DNA from: Oceanihabitans iliipiscarium
Lineage (GTDB): Bacteria; Bacteroidota; Bacteroidia; Flavobacteriales; Flavobacteriaceae
DNA: 64,000 bases
Reading direction: 5' to 3'
Assembly: GCF_042686125.1 (NCBI RefSeq)
Contig: NZ_JBHUOV010000001.1
Location: 1,054,001-1,118,000 of the forward strand
In this document: piece after piece, positions 8,670-17,452 of the stretch
How positions within the stretch are numbered: the first letter of the stretch is position 1
Layout of the letters: each line of letters opens with the position of its first letter
Made by a program: the position numbers and the translations under genes
Notes under the pieces: model-generated
Seen by the model: the letters and a program-made list of their open reading frames with translations, nothing else
Databases searched by the model: none
Told to the model about the DNA's origin: nothing

Positions 8670-8987
8670 ATGAAAAAAAACATCTATAGCATATTAAAAG
8701 GAAAGTTTCTCGTTAGTGACGATGCTTTTAAAAACTGGAGAATGATTTTGTTCATTTCTGGTTTAGCTATTGTAATGATTGCAAGTTCTCATAGTGCAGA
8801 TAAAAAAGTACATGAAATTGCAAAGCTCAATAATGAAGTGAAAGAATTAAGGTCTGCCATGATAGATGGTCGAGGCAGGCTCATGAAACTCAAAAAAGAA
8901 TCTTTTTTAGAAAATATAATGGCAGAAAAAGGAATTGCGATTTCAGAAATTCCGCCACAAAAAATTAAAGTTAAATCACAAAACTAG
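8670..8987 (+). CDS. ftsL: FtsL-like divisome protein
   Basis: This 105-residue single-pass membrane protein has a basic cytoplasmic N-terminus, one membrane segment (about 25-42) and a periplasmic coiled-coil-like stretch with leucine/valine heptads (about 50-85). This layout and its place between rsmH and ftsI are those of FtsL, which links FtsI/FtsW to FtsQ. Sequence similarity to E. coli FtsL is not visible; Bacteroidota versions form their own family. No separate ftsB is present here. It lies 6 bp before ftsI. Confidence 0.85.
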   Translation: MKKNIYSILKGKFLVSDDAFKNWRMILFISGLAIVMIASSHSADKKVHEIAKLNNEVKELRSAMIDGRGRLMKLKKESFLENIMAEKGIAISEIPPQKIKVKSQN

Positions 8988-8993
8988 TTCACC

Positions 8994-11009
8994 TTGGCAG
9001 TAAGCGAGAAGAACATATTAAATCGATTGTATTTTATAGCAGGATGTATGTTCATCTTCGCTCTAGCAGTCGTGTTTAAATTGTTAAGTATTCAGTTTAT
9101 TCAAGGCGATAAATATAGAGATATAGCACATAAACGAACCATTAAGGAAATTCCTATTCCTGCAAATCGTGGTAATGTATATTCTGTAAACGGAAACCTG
9201 CTTGCTACTTCAATTCCTAAATATGATATTAGAATTGATGCCTTGACGCCTTCATCAAAAACCTTTGAAGAAAACTTAAAACCATTAAGTGATGCACTAG
9301 CTAAACATACAGGAAAAACATCATCTTATTATCAAAAAGAATTACGTAAAGCAAGAGCGAATAAAAACAGATACTATTTGTTAGCTCGTAACATTGGTTA
9401 CTCCGATTATATCAAATTTCGAAATTTTCCAATGTTAAAATTAGGCGCCTATAAAGGCGGTTTAATTGTTGAGCAAACTACAAAACGAGAACACCCAATG
9501 GGTGGAATTGCAGAAAGATCCATTGGTTATGAGCGTTTTGACGATAAAGGCAATGTGACAAGAGCAGGTATAGATGGCGCTTTTGGAGTGAAATATTTAA
9601 GAGGGAAAGATGGTAAGCGTTTAAAACAAAAAATAGGAAAAGGCCAATGGAAACCTATTGTAGATTACAATCAAGTTGAACCAAAAGATGGCTATGACGT
9701 CTATACCACTATTGATGTGAATGTTCAAGATATTGCACATCATGCATTACTGAAACAACTGGAAATGTACGAAGCCGAACATGGTTGTGTTGTTGTAATG
9801 GAAGTTGAAACAGGCGAAATAAGAGCGATATCTAACCTTGCTAAAAGTGAATCGGGGAAATATTATGAAAAGCGAAACTATGCCGTTTGGGAATCTCATG
9901 AGCCTGGCTCTACGTTTAAAGTGATGGCTCTAATGGCAGCTTTAGAAGATAAAGTTATTGATACGTCTACTATTGTTGATACTCAAAATGGAAAGAAAAG
10001 ATTTTATGGTAGAGATATTAATGATTCGCATCGAGGTGGTTATGGAAAGATTTCAGCAGCACGAGCACTTGAGGTGTCTTCTAATATAGGACTGGCTTCA
10101 ATTATTGATGAACATTATTCTAAAACACCTGAAAAATTCATCAATAGATTAAAAAAGTGGCGATTAGATCAACCGCTTGGAGTTTCAATAATGGGAGAAG
10201 GTCATCCTGTAATTCCTAAACCTGGAGATGAAATTTGGAGTAAAAATGCATTGCCATCTATGGCTTATGGTTACAATCTTCAGTTAACACCTCTGCAAAC
10301 TTTGGCGTTTTACAATGCCATTGCAAATAATGGTGAATTAGTAAAACCTCGCTTTTTAAGAGCTGTTAAAGAGTTTGATAAAGAGATAGAAACCTTTGAA
10401 AAAGAAGTGCTGGTTGATAAGATTTGTACTGATAAAACTTTACTTGAGATAAAAGATATTTTAAAAAACATTGTGGTTCGAGGTACTGGAAAGAAGCTTT
10501 ATTCTAAAACTTTCTCAATGGCAGGAAAAACAGGAACAGCCAGAACAGACTACAGTAATAGTGAAGAATGGGAAAAAGACCGCAAATACATCTCGTCTTT
10601 TGCAGGATATTTTCCTGCTGAAAAACCAAAGTATTCATGCATCGTTATTATTCATAAACCAAGTACTAAGGTTGGTTATTATGGTGCAGATGTTACTGGT
10701 CCTGTGTTTAAAAGAATTGCTCAAAAAATATTTACAGATACACCAATCATTGATGAGGTGCATTCTTTGGAAGTTGTAAATGCTTCAGTAGAAAATGAAT
10801 TTGAAAGCTATTACAATACTGCGCAAACGTTTAAAACGATTATGCCAAATGTTGTCGGCTTGCCTGCTATGGATGCTCTTTCATTATTAGAAAATATGGA
10901 TGTAGATATTGAGGTGAAAATTACTGGGACAGGTGTTGTTAAAAAACAATCCATCGATAAAAATACAAAACTTAAAAACAAACAAACTATTCTTTTAGAA
11001 GCATCGTGA
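8994..11009 (+). CDS. ftsI: Septal peptidoglycan transpeptidase (PBP3 type) with PASTA domain
   Basis: A 671-residue class B penicillin-binding protein that cross-links septal peptidoglycan. One membrane segment (about 11-31) is followed by the PBP dimer domain and the transpeptidase domain. Catalytic motifs are S306-T-F-K309, S362-S-N364 and K512-T-G. One PASTA domain occupies about 610-671 (TIMPNVVGLPAMDALSLLEN). The start is TTG at 8994: AVSEKNILNRLYF matches the conserved family N-terminus and the next ATG would cut into the membrane segment. The 3' end overlaps murE by 4 bp (GTGA). Single C-terminal PASTA domains are usual for this phylum. Confidence 0.95.
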   Translation: MAVSEKNILNRLYFIAGCMFIFALAVVFKLLSIQFIQGDKYRDIAHKRTIKEIPIPANRGNVYSVNGNLLATSIPKYDIRIDALTPSSKTFEENLKPLSDALAKHTGKTSSYYQKELRKARANKNRYYLLARNIGYSDYIKFRNFPMLKLGAYKGGLIVEQTTKREHPMGGIAERSIGYERFDDKGNVTRAGIDGAFGVKYLRGKDGKRLKQKIGKGQWKPIVDYNQVEPKDGYDVYTTIDVNVQDIAHHALLKQLEMYEAEHGCVVVMEVETGEIRAISNLAKSESGKYYEKRNYAVWESHEPGSTFKVMALMAALEDKVIDTSTIVDTQNGKKRFYGRDINDSHRGGYGKISAARALEVSSNIGLASIIDEHYSKTPEKFINRLKKWRLDQPLGVSIMGEGHPVIPKPGDEIWSKNALPSMAYGYNLQLTPLQTLAFYNAIANNGELVKPRFLRAVKEFDKEIETFEKEVLVDKICTDKTLLEIKDILKNIVVRGTGKKLYSKTFSMAGKTGTARTDYSNSEEWEKDRKYISSFAGYFPAEKPKYSCIVIIHKPSTKVGYYGADVTGPVFKRIAQKIFTDTPIIDEVHSLEVVNASVENEFESYYNTAQTFKTIMPNVVGLPAMDALSLLENMDVDIEVKITGTGVVKKQSIDKNTKLKNKQTILLEAS

Positions 11010-12469
11010 TAGATTTTAAAGACATATTATATACTGTAAATATCAATGCCGTAGTTGGTAGTACTAACGTGTTTATTAGAAACATCGATTTCGATTCACG
11101 TAAAATTGCTATTAATGACGCGTTTGTTGCGATTAAAGGAACTGCTGTAGATGGACATGATTTTATCAACTTAGCCATTAAACAAGGTGCTATGGTTGTG
11201 GTTTGTGAAAAACTACCTCATAACCTTAACCCTAAAGTAACTTACGTTCAAGTCAATGATACGACTAAAGCATTAGCTATCATGGCATCTAATTATTATG
11301 ACTCGCCTTCTAAAAATTTAAAACTTGTTGGTGTTACAGGAACTAATGGAAAGACTACAATAGCAACACTTTTATATCAGTTATTTAAAGATGCTGGTTA
11401 TAAAGTAGGCTTGCTGTCTACCGTAAAAATAATGGTTAACGATTTAGAGTATAAAGCGACGCATACTACTCCAGATTCACTAACTATTAATCGCTATTTA
11501 AAGGAAATGAATGACGAAGGTGTTGAGTTTTGCTTTATGGAAGTAAGCTCTCATGGCATTCATCAAAACAGAACAGAAGCTCTTTATTTTGAAGGTGGAA
11601 TATTTACCAATTTATCTCATGACCATCTGGATTATCACGATACATTTGATGAGTATAGAGATGTTAAAAAATCGTTTTTTGATAAGCTGCCACGTGAGTC
11701 ATTTGCACTTGTAAATGTTGATGATAAAAATGGCTTAGTGATGCTTCAAAACACTAAGGCAAGAAAGTTTACTTATGCTTTAAAAAATTATGCAGATTAT
11801 AAAGCGCAAATTTTAGAAAATCAATTTAGTGGTTTATTACTTAAAATTAATAACGCTGAAGTTTGGACGCGATTAATTGGAAATTTCAATGCTTACAATG
11901 TGTTAGCTATTTATGCAACAGCAGATTTATTAGGCTTAGAAAAAGTAGAAACTTTAAGATTAATAAGCGGCTTAGAAAGTGTAAGTGGTCGCTTTCAATA
12001 CCTTATATCTGACGAAAAAATTACTGCAATTATTGATTATGCTCATACACCTGATGCCTTAAAAAATGTCTTAGAAACAATTAATAGTATTCGCACCAAA
12101 AATGAAGAACTTATAACTGTGGTTGGTTGTGGTGGTGATCGTGATAAAACCAAAAGACCAAAAATGGGCAATATTGCTTCAGCATTAAGCACTAAAGTCA
12201 TTTTTACAAGTGATAATCCTCGTAGCGAGGTTCCTGAAATGATAATTTCAGAGATAGAAAAAGGTGTAGATCCAATAAACTATAAAAAAACAATGTCTAT
12301 TGTCGACAGGAAACAAGCTATTAAAACAGCTTGCCAGTTAGCAGGTCCAAACGATATCATTTTAATAGCTGGAAAAGGCCACGAAACCTATCAGGAAGTT
12401 AATGGGGAACGCCATGATTTTGATGATTATAAAACGGTACAAGAATTTTTAAAACAATTACAAAAGTAG
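11006..12469 (+). CDS. murE: UDP-MurNAc-Ala-Glu:meso-diaminopimelate ligase
   Basis: MurE adds the third residue of the peptidoglycan stem in the cytoplasm, using ATP. The 487-residue protein has the Mur ligase P-loop GVTGTNGKTT (109-118) and a C-terminal DNPRSEVP motif near 402-409. DNPR is the signature that selects meso-diaminopimelate over lysine. The start codon is GTG inside the stop of ftsI (4-bp overlap), indicating coupled translation. The next gene, mraY, begins 1 bp after the stop. Confidence 0.97.
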   Translation: MIDFKDILYTVNINAVVGSTNVFIRNIDFDSRKIAINDAFVAIKGTAVDGHDFINLAIKQGAMVVVCEKLPHNLNPKVTYVQVNDTTKALAIMASNYYDSPSKNLKLVGVTGTNGKTTIATLLYQLFKDAGYKVGLLSTVKIMVNDLEYKATHTTPDSLTINRYLKEMNDEGVEFCFMEVSSHGIHQNRTEALYFEGGIFTNLSHDHLDYHDTFDEYRDVKKSFFDKLPRESFALVNVDDKNGLVMLQNTKARKFTYALKNYADYKAQILENQFSGLLLKINNAEVWTRLIGNFNAYNVLAIYATADLLGLEKVETLRLISGLESVSGRFQYLISDEKITAIIDYAHTPDALKNVLETINSIRTKNEELITVVGCGGDRDKTKRPKMGNIASALSTKVIFTSDNPRSEVPEMIISEIEKGVDPINYKKTMSIVDRKQAIKTACQLAGPNDIILIAGKGHETYQEVNGERHDFDDYKTVQEFLKQLQK

Positions 12470-12470
12470 T

Positions 12471-13712
12471 ATGCTGTATTATTTATTTGAATATTTAGAA
12501 CAACAATACCAATTTCCAGGAGCATCTCTTTTTGGGTTCATTACCTTTAGAGCTGCTGTTGCTATTATCTTATCTCTGTTGTTTTCTACAATATTTGGAA
12601 AACGTATCATACGCTTTTTACAAAAACAACAAGTTGGTGAGACCATTAGAGATTTAGGGCTTGATGGACAAGCAGAAAAAGCTGGAACGCCTACTATGGG
12701 TGGAATCATTATTATTATGGCGACGTTAATCCCAGTTTTACTACTCGCTAAACTTGAAAATATTTATATCATCCTATTAATAGTTACCACATTATGGATG
12801 GGAACTATTGGTTTTATTGACGATTATATTAAAAAATTTAAAAATGATAAGGAAGGTTTAAAAGGCCGATTTAAAGTGTTAGGCCAAGTTGGTTTAGGGA
12901 TTATTGTTGGAGCAACGTTATATTTCAGTCCTAATGTAACCATTAAAGAAAAGCTTCCTATCGCTCAACAACAAGAGATTTTAGCTGAAAACCCTAATGC
13001 TTTACCTTCAAAGTTTTTTCAAGCGGAAGAGCAATCTACTAAAACAACAATTCCTTTTGTAAAAGGAAATGAATTTGATTATGCAGATTTAATCACTTGG
13101 ATAAACCCTGAATGGTCTAAATACGCTTGGCTAATTTTCATTCTAGCATCTATATTCATTATTACAGCGGTGTCAAATGGCGCAAATTTAACCGATGGTA
13201 TAGATGGTCTCGCCGCAGGAACGTCAGCAATTATAGTCCTCACTTTAGGCATATTCGCTTTTGTGTCTGGTCATATTGTGTTTTCAGATTACCTGAATAT
13301 CATGTTCATACCAAGAATTGAAGAAATCACTATTTATATCGCAGCATTTGTTGGAGCGCTTATTGGGTTTTTGTGGTACAATTCGTATCCAGCTCAAGTG
13401 TTTATGGGAGATACAGGAAGCTTAACTATTGGAGGAATTATCGCAGTAATTGCTATTGCAGTAAGAAAAGAATGGCTTATTCCTGTGTTATGTGGCATCT
13501 TTTTAGCCGAAAACCTCTCGGTGGTTATGCAAGTGAGTTGGTTTAAATATACAAGAAAAAAATATGGTGAAGGACGACGTATTTTTAAAATGTCGCCTTT
13601 ACATCATCATTATCAAAAGTCAGGATATCATGAAAGTAAAATTGTTACAAGGTTCTGGATTGTCGGAATTCTGCTAGCAATACTTTCTATAGTGACACTA
13701 AAAATAAGATAG
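12471..13712 (+). CDS. mraY: Phospho-MurNAc-pentapeptide translocase MraY
   Basis: MraY transfers phospho-MurNAc-pentapeptide to undecaprenyl phosphate, giving lipid I at the inner membrane. Key motifs are D117-D118 in GFIDDYIKK, NLTDGIDG (239-246) and SPLHHHYQKSG near the C-terminus. At 413 residues it is about 50 longer than E. coli MraY. The extra sequence is a hydrophilic, probably periplasmic insertion at about 154-215, rich in Gln, Glu and Pro. From memory such an insertion is common in Bacteroidota. The gene is followed by a REP-like hairpin element before murD. Confidence 0.96.
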   Translation: MLYYLFEYLEQQYQFPGASLFGFITFRAAVAIILSLLFSTIFGKRIIRFLQKQQVGETIRDLGLDGQAEKAGTPTMGGIIIIMATLIPVLLLAKLENIYIILLIVTTLWMGTIGFIDDYIKKFKNDKEGLKGRFKVLGQVGLGIIVGATLYFSPNVTIKEKLPIAQQQEILAENPNALPSKFFQAEEQSTKTTIPFVKGNEFDYADLITWINPEWSKYAWLIFILASIFIITAVSNGANLTDGIDGLAAGTSAIIVLTLGIFAFVSGHIVFSDYLNIMFIPRIEEITIYIAAFVGALIGFLWYNSYPAQVFMGDTGSLTIGGIIAVIAIAVRKEWLIPVLCGIFLAENLSVVMQVSWFKYTRKKYGEGRRIFKMSPLHHHYQKSGYHESKIVTRFWIVGILLAILSIVTLKIR

Positions 13713-13714
13713 CG

Positions 13715-13788
13715 TTTGTCATTCCGCACTTGATGCGGAATCCATATAAATGAAAGTAAGATTCTATAACAAAATATAGAATGACAAA
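13715..13788. repeat. REP-like double-hairpin element between mraY and murD
   Basis: The whole 74-bp stretch is bounded by a perfect 10-bp inverted repeat, TTTGTCATTC (13715-13724) and GAATGACAAA (13779-13788). Inside are two hairpins: ATTCCGCA / TGCGGAAT around a CTTGA loop (13721-13741) and ATTCTATA / TATAGAAT around ACAAAA (13761-13782). It fills nearly the whole gap of an otherwise tightly packed operon. A relative with the same CTTGA loop is at 58061-58088. Confidence 0.8.
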
Positions 13789-13791
13789 ATA

Positions 13792-15129
13792 ATGAAGAAG
13801 CAGAGGTTAGTCATATTAGGAGGAGGAGAAAGTGGTGTAGGTACAGCGCTTTTAGGAAAAGATAAAGGCTATGATGTTTTTGTTTCAGATAAAGGAACAA
13901 TAAAAGAGAAATATAAAGAAGTTCTTATACATAATGAGATTGAATGGGAAGACAATCAGCATACAGAATCAAAAATTCTGAATGCCAATGTTGTAATGAA
14001 AAGCCCAGGAATTCCTGATGCAGTTGCTATTGTTCAGCAATTGATAAAAAAGGGCATTCCTGTAATTTCTGAAATTGAATTTGCGGCACAGTATACTAAG
14101 GCAACATTAATTGGTATAACTGGTAGCAATGGTAAAACGACAACAGCTTCACTAACACATCACCTTTTAAAACAGGTGTTAAATGTTGGTTTAGCTGGAA
14201 ATATTGGCGACAGTTTTGCTAAGCAGATTATTGAAGAAGGTTTTGAAAATTACGTGTTGGAGATTAGCAGTTTTCAGTTAGATGGAATCATCAATTTTAA
14301 ACCAAAAATTGCCATAATCACTAATATCACACCAGACCATTTAGATCGATATGATTATCAATTTGAAAATTATATCGCTTCAAAATTCAGAATTGCTATG
14401 AATCAAACGAAAGATGATTTTTTGATTTATGATGCAGATGACGACGTCATCACTAATTGGTTAAAATCACATCCAGTTCAATCCACATTATTGCCATTTT
14501 CATTAACAAAAGTTATCGAAAACGGCGCGTATTTAGATAAAGAAAACATAATAATAACAATAGATAACAACCAGATCAACATGTCAACATCCAATCTAGC
14601 ATTAGAAGGTAAACATAACATTAAAAATGCAATGGCTGCTTCAACAGTGGCTCATTTGCTAAAAATTAGAAAGCAAACGATTCGAGAAAGTTTAGAAAAT
14701 TTCCAAGGTGTAGAGCATCGTTTGGAACATGTATTGAAAATTAATAAAGTGCAATACATAAACGATTCAAAAGCAACTAATGTCAATGCGACTTATTATG
14801 CTTTAGAAAGTATGGACGCACCAACCATTTGGATTGTTGGTGGTGTAGATAAAGGGAATGACTATAAGGAGCTTTTTCCTTTTGTTAACGAAAAAGTCAA
14901 AGCCATTATTTGCTTAGGAGTCGATAATGAAAAGTTGCTAAGCACTTTCGTGAATATGGTTGATGTTATAGTTGAAACACAATTTATGAGTGAAGCAATA
15001 AAAATTGCTTACAAAATAGCAGATGCAGGCGATAATGTTTTGCTTTCTCCTGCTTGTGCAAGTTTTGATTTATTCGAAAACTATGAAGACAGAGGTAGAC
15101 AATTTAAAGACGCTGTAAGAAATTTATAA
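13792..15129 (+). CDS. murD: UDP-MurNAc-L-alanine:D-glutamate ligase
   Basis: MurD adds D-glutamate to UDP-MurNAc-L-alanine. This 445-residue protein begins with a Rossmann-like VILGGGESGVGTA (UMP-binding side) and has the ATP loop GITGSNGKTTT near 106-116, NITPDHLDRY near 182 and the C-terminal LLSPACASFDLFENYEDRG motif, which is diagnostic for MurD. The ATG at 13792 lies 3 bp after the terminal repeat of the hairpin element. Confidence 0.96.
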   Translation: MKKQRLVILGGGESGVGTALLGKDKGYDVFVSDKGTIKEKYKEVLIHNEIEWEDNQHTESKILNANVVMKSPGIPDAVAIVQQLIKKGIPVISEIEFAAQYTKATLIGITGSNGKTTTASLTHHLLKQVLNVGLAGNIGDSFAKQIIEEGFENYVLEISSFQLDGIINFKPKIAIITNITPDHLDRYDYQFENYIASKFRIAMNQTKDDFLIYDADDDVITNWLKSHPVQSTLLPFSLTKVIENGAYLDKENIIITIDNNQINMSTSNLALEGKHNIKNAMAASTVAHLLKIRKQTIRESLENFQGVEHRLEHVLKINKVQYINDSKATNVNATYYALESMDAPTIWIVGGVDKGNDYKELFPFVNEKVKAIICLGVDNEKLLSTFVNMVDVIVETQFMSEAIKIAYKIADAGDNVLLSPACASFDLFENYEDRGRQFKDAVRNL

Positions 15130-15170
15130 AAAGTAAAGATGGCCTCGAGCGATGCCATTAAAAACACAAA

Positions 15171-16361
15171 ATGCAAACACTATTTAAAAACATAAAAGGA
15201 GACAGATTAATTTGGGCAATAGCTGCTCTATTGGCTATTTTCTCATTTCTTCCTGTGTATAGTGCTGCGAGTAATTTAGTAAACGTTGGAGGAGGAAACA
15301 CCTTCTCTTATTTTGTAAAACACTTCATGCATTTGTTTTTAGGTTTCACCATCATGTTTGGAGTTCATAAAATTCCGTATAGATATTTTAGAGGATTATC
15401 CATGGTTATGATTCCTGTAGTATTAGTGTTATTGGTTGTTACAATGCTACAAGGAACTACAATAGAAGGCGCAAATGCAAGTCGTTGGATACAAATTCCA
15501 ATCGTAAACATGTCGTTTCAAACCTCTACACTTGCAGCTGTAGTGTTAATGGTTTACGTGGCTAGGTATATGTCTAAAATTCAAGATCAAAATATCACTT
15601 TCGTAGAATCTATTTTGCCACTTTGGGTACCTGTATTTTTAGTCCTCATACTCATTCTTCCTGCTAATTTTTCTACAGCAGCTATTATGTTTGTTATGGC
15701 TGTGATGTTAGTTTTTTTAGGAGGATATCCTATTCGTTATTTAGCAGTCATTATTGGTTCTGGAATAGTAGCATTAATCTTATTTGTATTAGTAGCTAAA
15801 GCATTTCCTGAGGTGATGCCAAATAGAATAGATACCTGGATGAGTCGAATAGATAACTTTTCTAATGGTGAAGATACAGAAGCAGATTACCAAATTGAAA
15901 AAGCAAAAATCGCTATAGCTTCAGGAGGTGTTCAAGGCGTTGGTCCTGGAAAAAGTATTCAAAAGAACTTTTTGCCTCAATCATCTTCCGATTTTATTTA
16001 TGCCATTATTGTTGAAGAATATGGACTTATAGGAGGTTTCTTTCTTATGATATTATATATGTGGCTGCTCTTTAGAATAGTTATTGTAGCACAAAAATCA
16101 GAAACCATTTTCGGAAAATTATTAGTCCTAGGTGTTGGTTTACCTATAGTATTTCAAGCCTTAATAAATATGGCTGTTGCTGTAGAGTTGTTTCCAGTTA
16201 CTGGACAAACCTTGCCGCTTATTAGTAGTGGTGGAACATCAATTTGGATGACGTGTTTGGCTATTGGAATTATTTTAAGTGTGAGTGCCAAACGTGAAGA
16301 AGATAAAGACAAAGAGAATAAAGAGGATAATCCATTGGAAATATTAAGCGAAGCAATTTAA
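15171..16361 (+). CDS. ftsW: Septal peptidoglycan glycosyltransferase FtsW
   Basis: This 396-residue SEDS-family membrane protein polymerises lipid II at the septum together with FtsI. About ten membrane segments are visible, with the large periplasmic loop (about 215-275) and the C-terminal family motif LPLISSGGTS near residue 350. A cytoplasmic tail of about 20 Glu/Lys-rich residues ends the protein. Its location between murD and murG identifies it as FtsW rather than RodA. The stop overlaps the murG start by one base. Confidence 0.94.
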   Translation: MQTLFKNIKGDRLIWAIAALLAIFSFLPVYSAASNLVNVGGGNTFSYFVKHFMHLFLGFTIMFGVHKIPYRYFRGLSMVMIPVVLVLLVVTMLQGTTIEGANASRWIQIPIVNMSFQTSTLAAVVLMVYVARYMSKIQDQNITFVESILPLWVPVFLVLILILPANFSTAAIMFVMAVMLVFLGGYPIRYLAVIIGSGIVALILFVLVAKAFPEVMPNRIDTWMSRIDNFSNGEDTEADYQIEKAKIAIASGGVQGVGPGKSIQKNFLPQSSSDFIYAIIVEEYGLIGGFFLMILYMWLLFRIVIVAQKSETIFGKLLVLGVGLPIVFQALINMAVAVELFPVTGQTLPLISSGGTSIWMTCLAIGIILSVSAKREEDKDKENKEDNPLEILSEAI

Positions 16362-17452
16362 TGAGCAACTATAAAATCATATTGTCTGGAGGAGGAACAG
16401 GAGGTCATATTTATCCTGCAATTGCCATTGCTAATGAGCTAAAGTCTCGTTATCCTAATGCAGAGTTTTTATTTGTTGGCGCGAAAGATAGAATGGAAAT
16501 GGAAAAAGTCCCTGAAGCGGGCTATCCTATAAAAGGACTTTGGATTTCTGGTATTCAACGAGAGATAACGTTTAAAAATTTAATGTTTCCTTTTAAACTA
16601 TTAAGTAGCCTATGGAAGGCTAGAAAAATTGTAAAACAATTCAAGCCTGACGTTGCTATTGGTACAGGAGGATTTGCTAGTGGCCCTTTATTACAAATGG
16701 CTGTTGTAAAAGGCATACCAAGTCTTATACAGGAACAGAATTCTTTTCCAGGGATTACTAATAAATTATTGTCCAAAAAGGTGAATAAAATTTGTGTGGC
16801 TTATGATGGTTTAGAACGCTTTTTTCCTAAAGAAAAAATAGTAAAAACAGGAAATCCTGTACGTCAAGATTTGTTAGATATAGACTCTAAAGTGGCTGAA
16901 GCTAAAAAACATTTTAATCTTATTGAAGGCAAGAAAACACTTTTAGTAATAGGCGGAAGTCTAGGTGCAAGACGTATAAATGAATTGATTAAAGATGAGC
17001 TTGACTATTTTAATACGCTGAATATGCAAGTCATTTGGCAATGTGGAAAGCTATACTACAAAGCGCATAAAATTGATGGTAACGAAAAGCAAGTACAATT
17101 GCATGAATTTATAAATACAATGGATTTAGCGTATGCTGCTGCTGATGTAATTATATCTCGTGCTGGTGCAAGTTCGGTAAGTGAATTATGTATTGTTGGT
17201 AAACCAGTAATTTTTATTCCATCACCAAATGTTGCTGAAGATCATCAAACCAAGAATGCGATGGCTATTGTAAATGAAAAAGCTGCCATATTAATTAAAG
17301 AAAGTGACTTAGAGGTTGATTTTGAAAATAAGTTCACTCAGCTTATGGCATCGCCTGAAAAACAAAAAGAATTAGGAGAAAATATAAAAAAATTAGCATT
17401 AATAAATGCAACTAAACAAATAGCAAACGAAGTTGAAAAACTATTGAATTAA
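16361..17452 (+). CDS. murG: Lipid II synthase, GlcNAc transferase MurG
   Basis: MurG adds GlcNAc to lipid I on the inner face of the membrane. The 363-residue protein has the N-terminal SGGGTGGHIYPA loop (about 9-20), GTGGFASGP near 104 and the C-domain sugar-nucleotide site with SRAGASSVSEL near 266, all specific to MurG. It overlaps both neighbours by single bases, in keeping with a compact operon. Confidence 0.96.
   Translation: MSNYKIILSGGGTGGHIYPAIAIANELKSRYPNAEFLFVGAKDRMEMEKVPEAGYPIKGLWISGIQREITFKNLMFPFKLLSSLWKARKIVKQFKPDVAIGTGGFASGPLLQMAVVKGIPSLIQEQNSFPGITNKLLSKKVNKICVAYDGLERFFPKEKIVKTGNPVRQDLLDIDSKVAEAKKHFNLIEGKKTLLVIGGSLGARRINELIKDELDYFNTLNMQVIWQCGKLYYKAHKIDGNEKQVQLHEFINTMDLAYAAADVIISRAGASSVSELCIVGKPVIFIPSPNVAEDHQTKNAMAIVNEKAAILIKESDLEVDFENKFTQLMASPEKQKELGENIKKLALINATKQIANEVEKLLN

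Noticed and set aside
10471..10779. 102-codon plus-strand frame inside ftsI
   Set aside because: It overlaps the transpeptidase domain in another frame, with a Glu/Gln/Val repeat-like composition typical of shadow frames.
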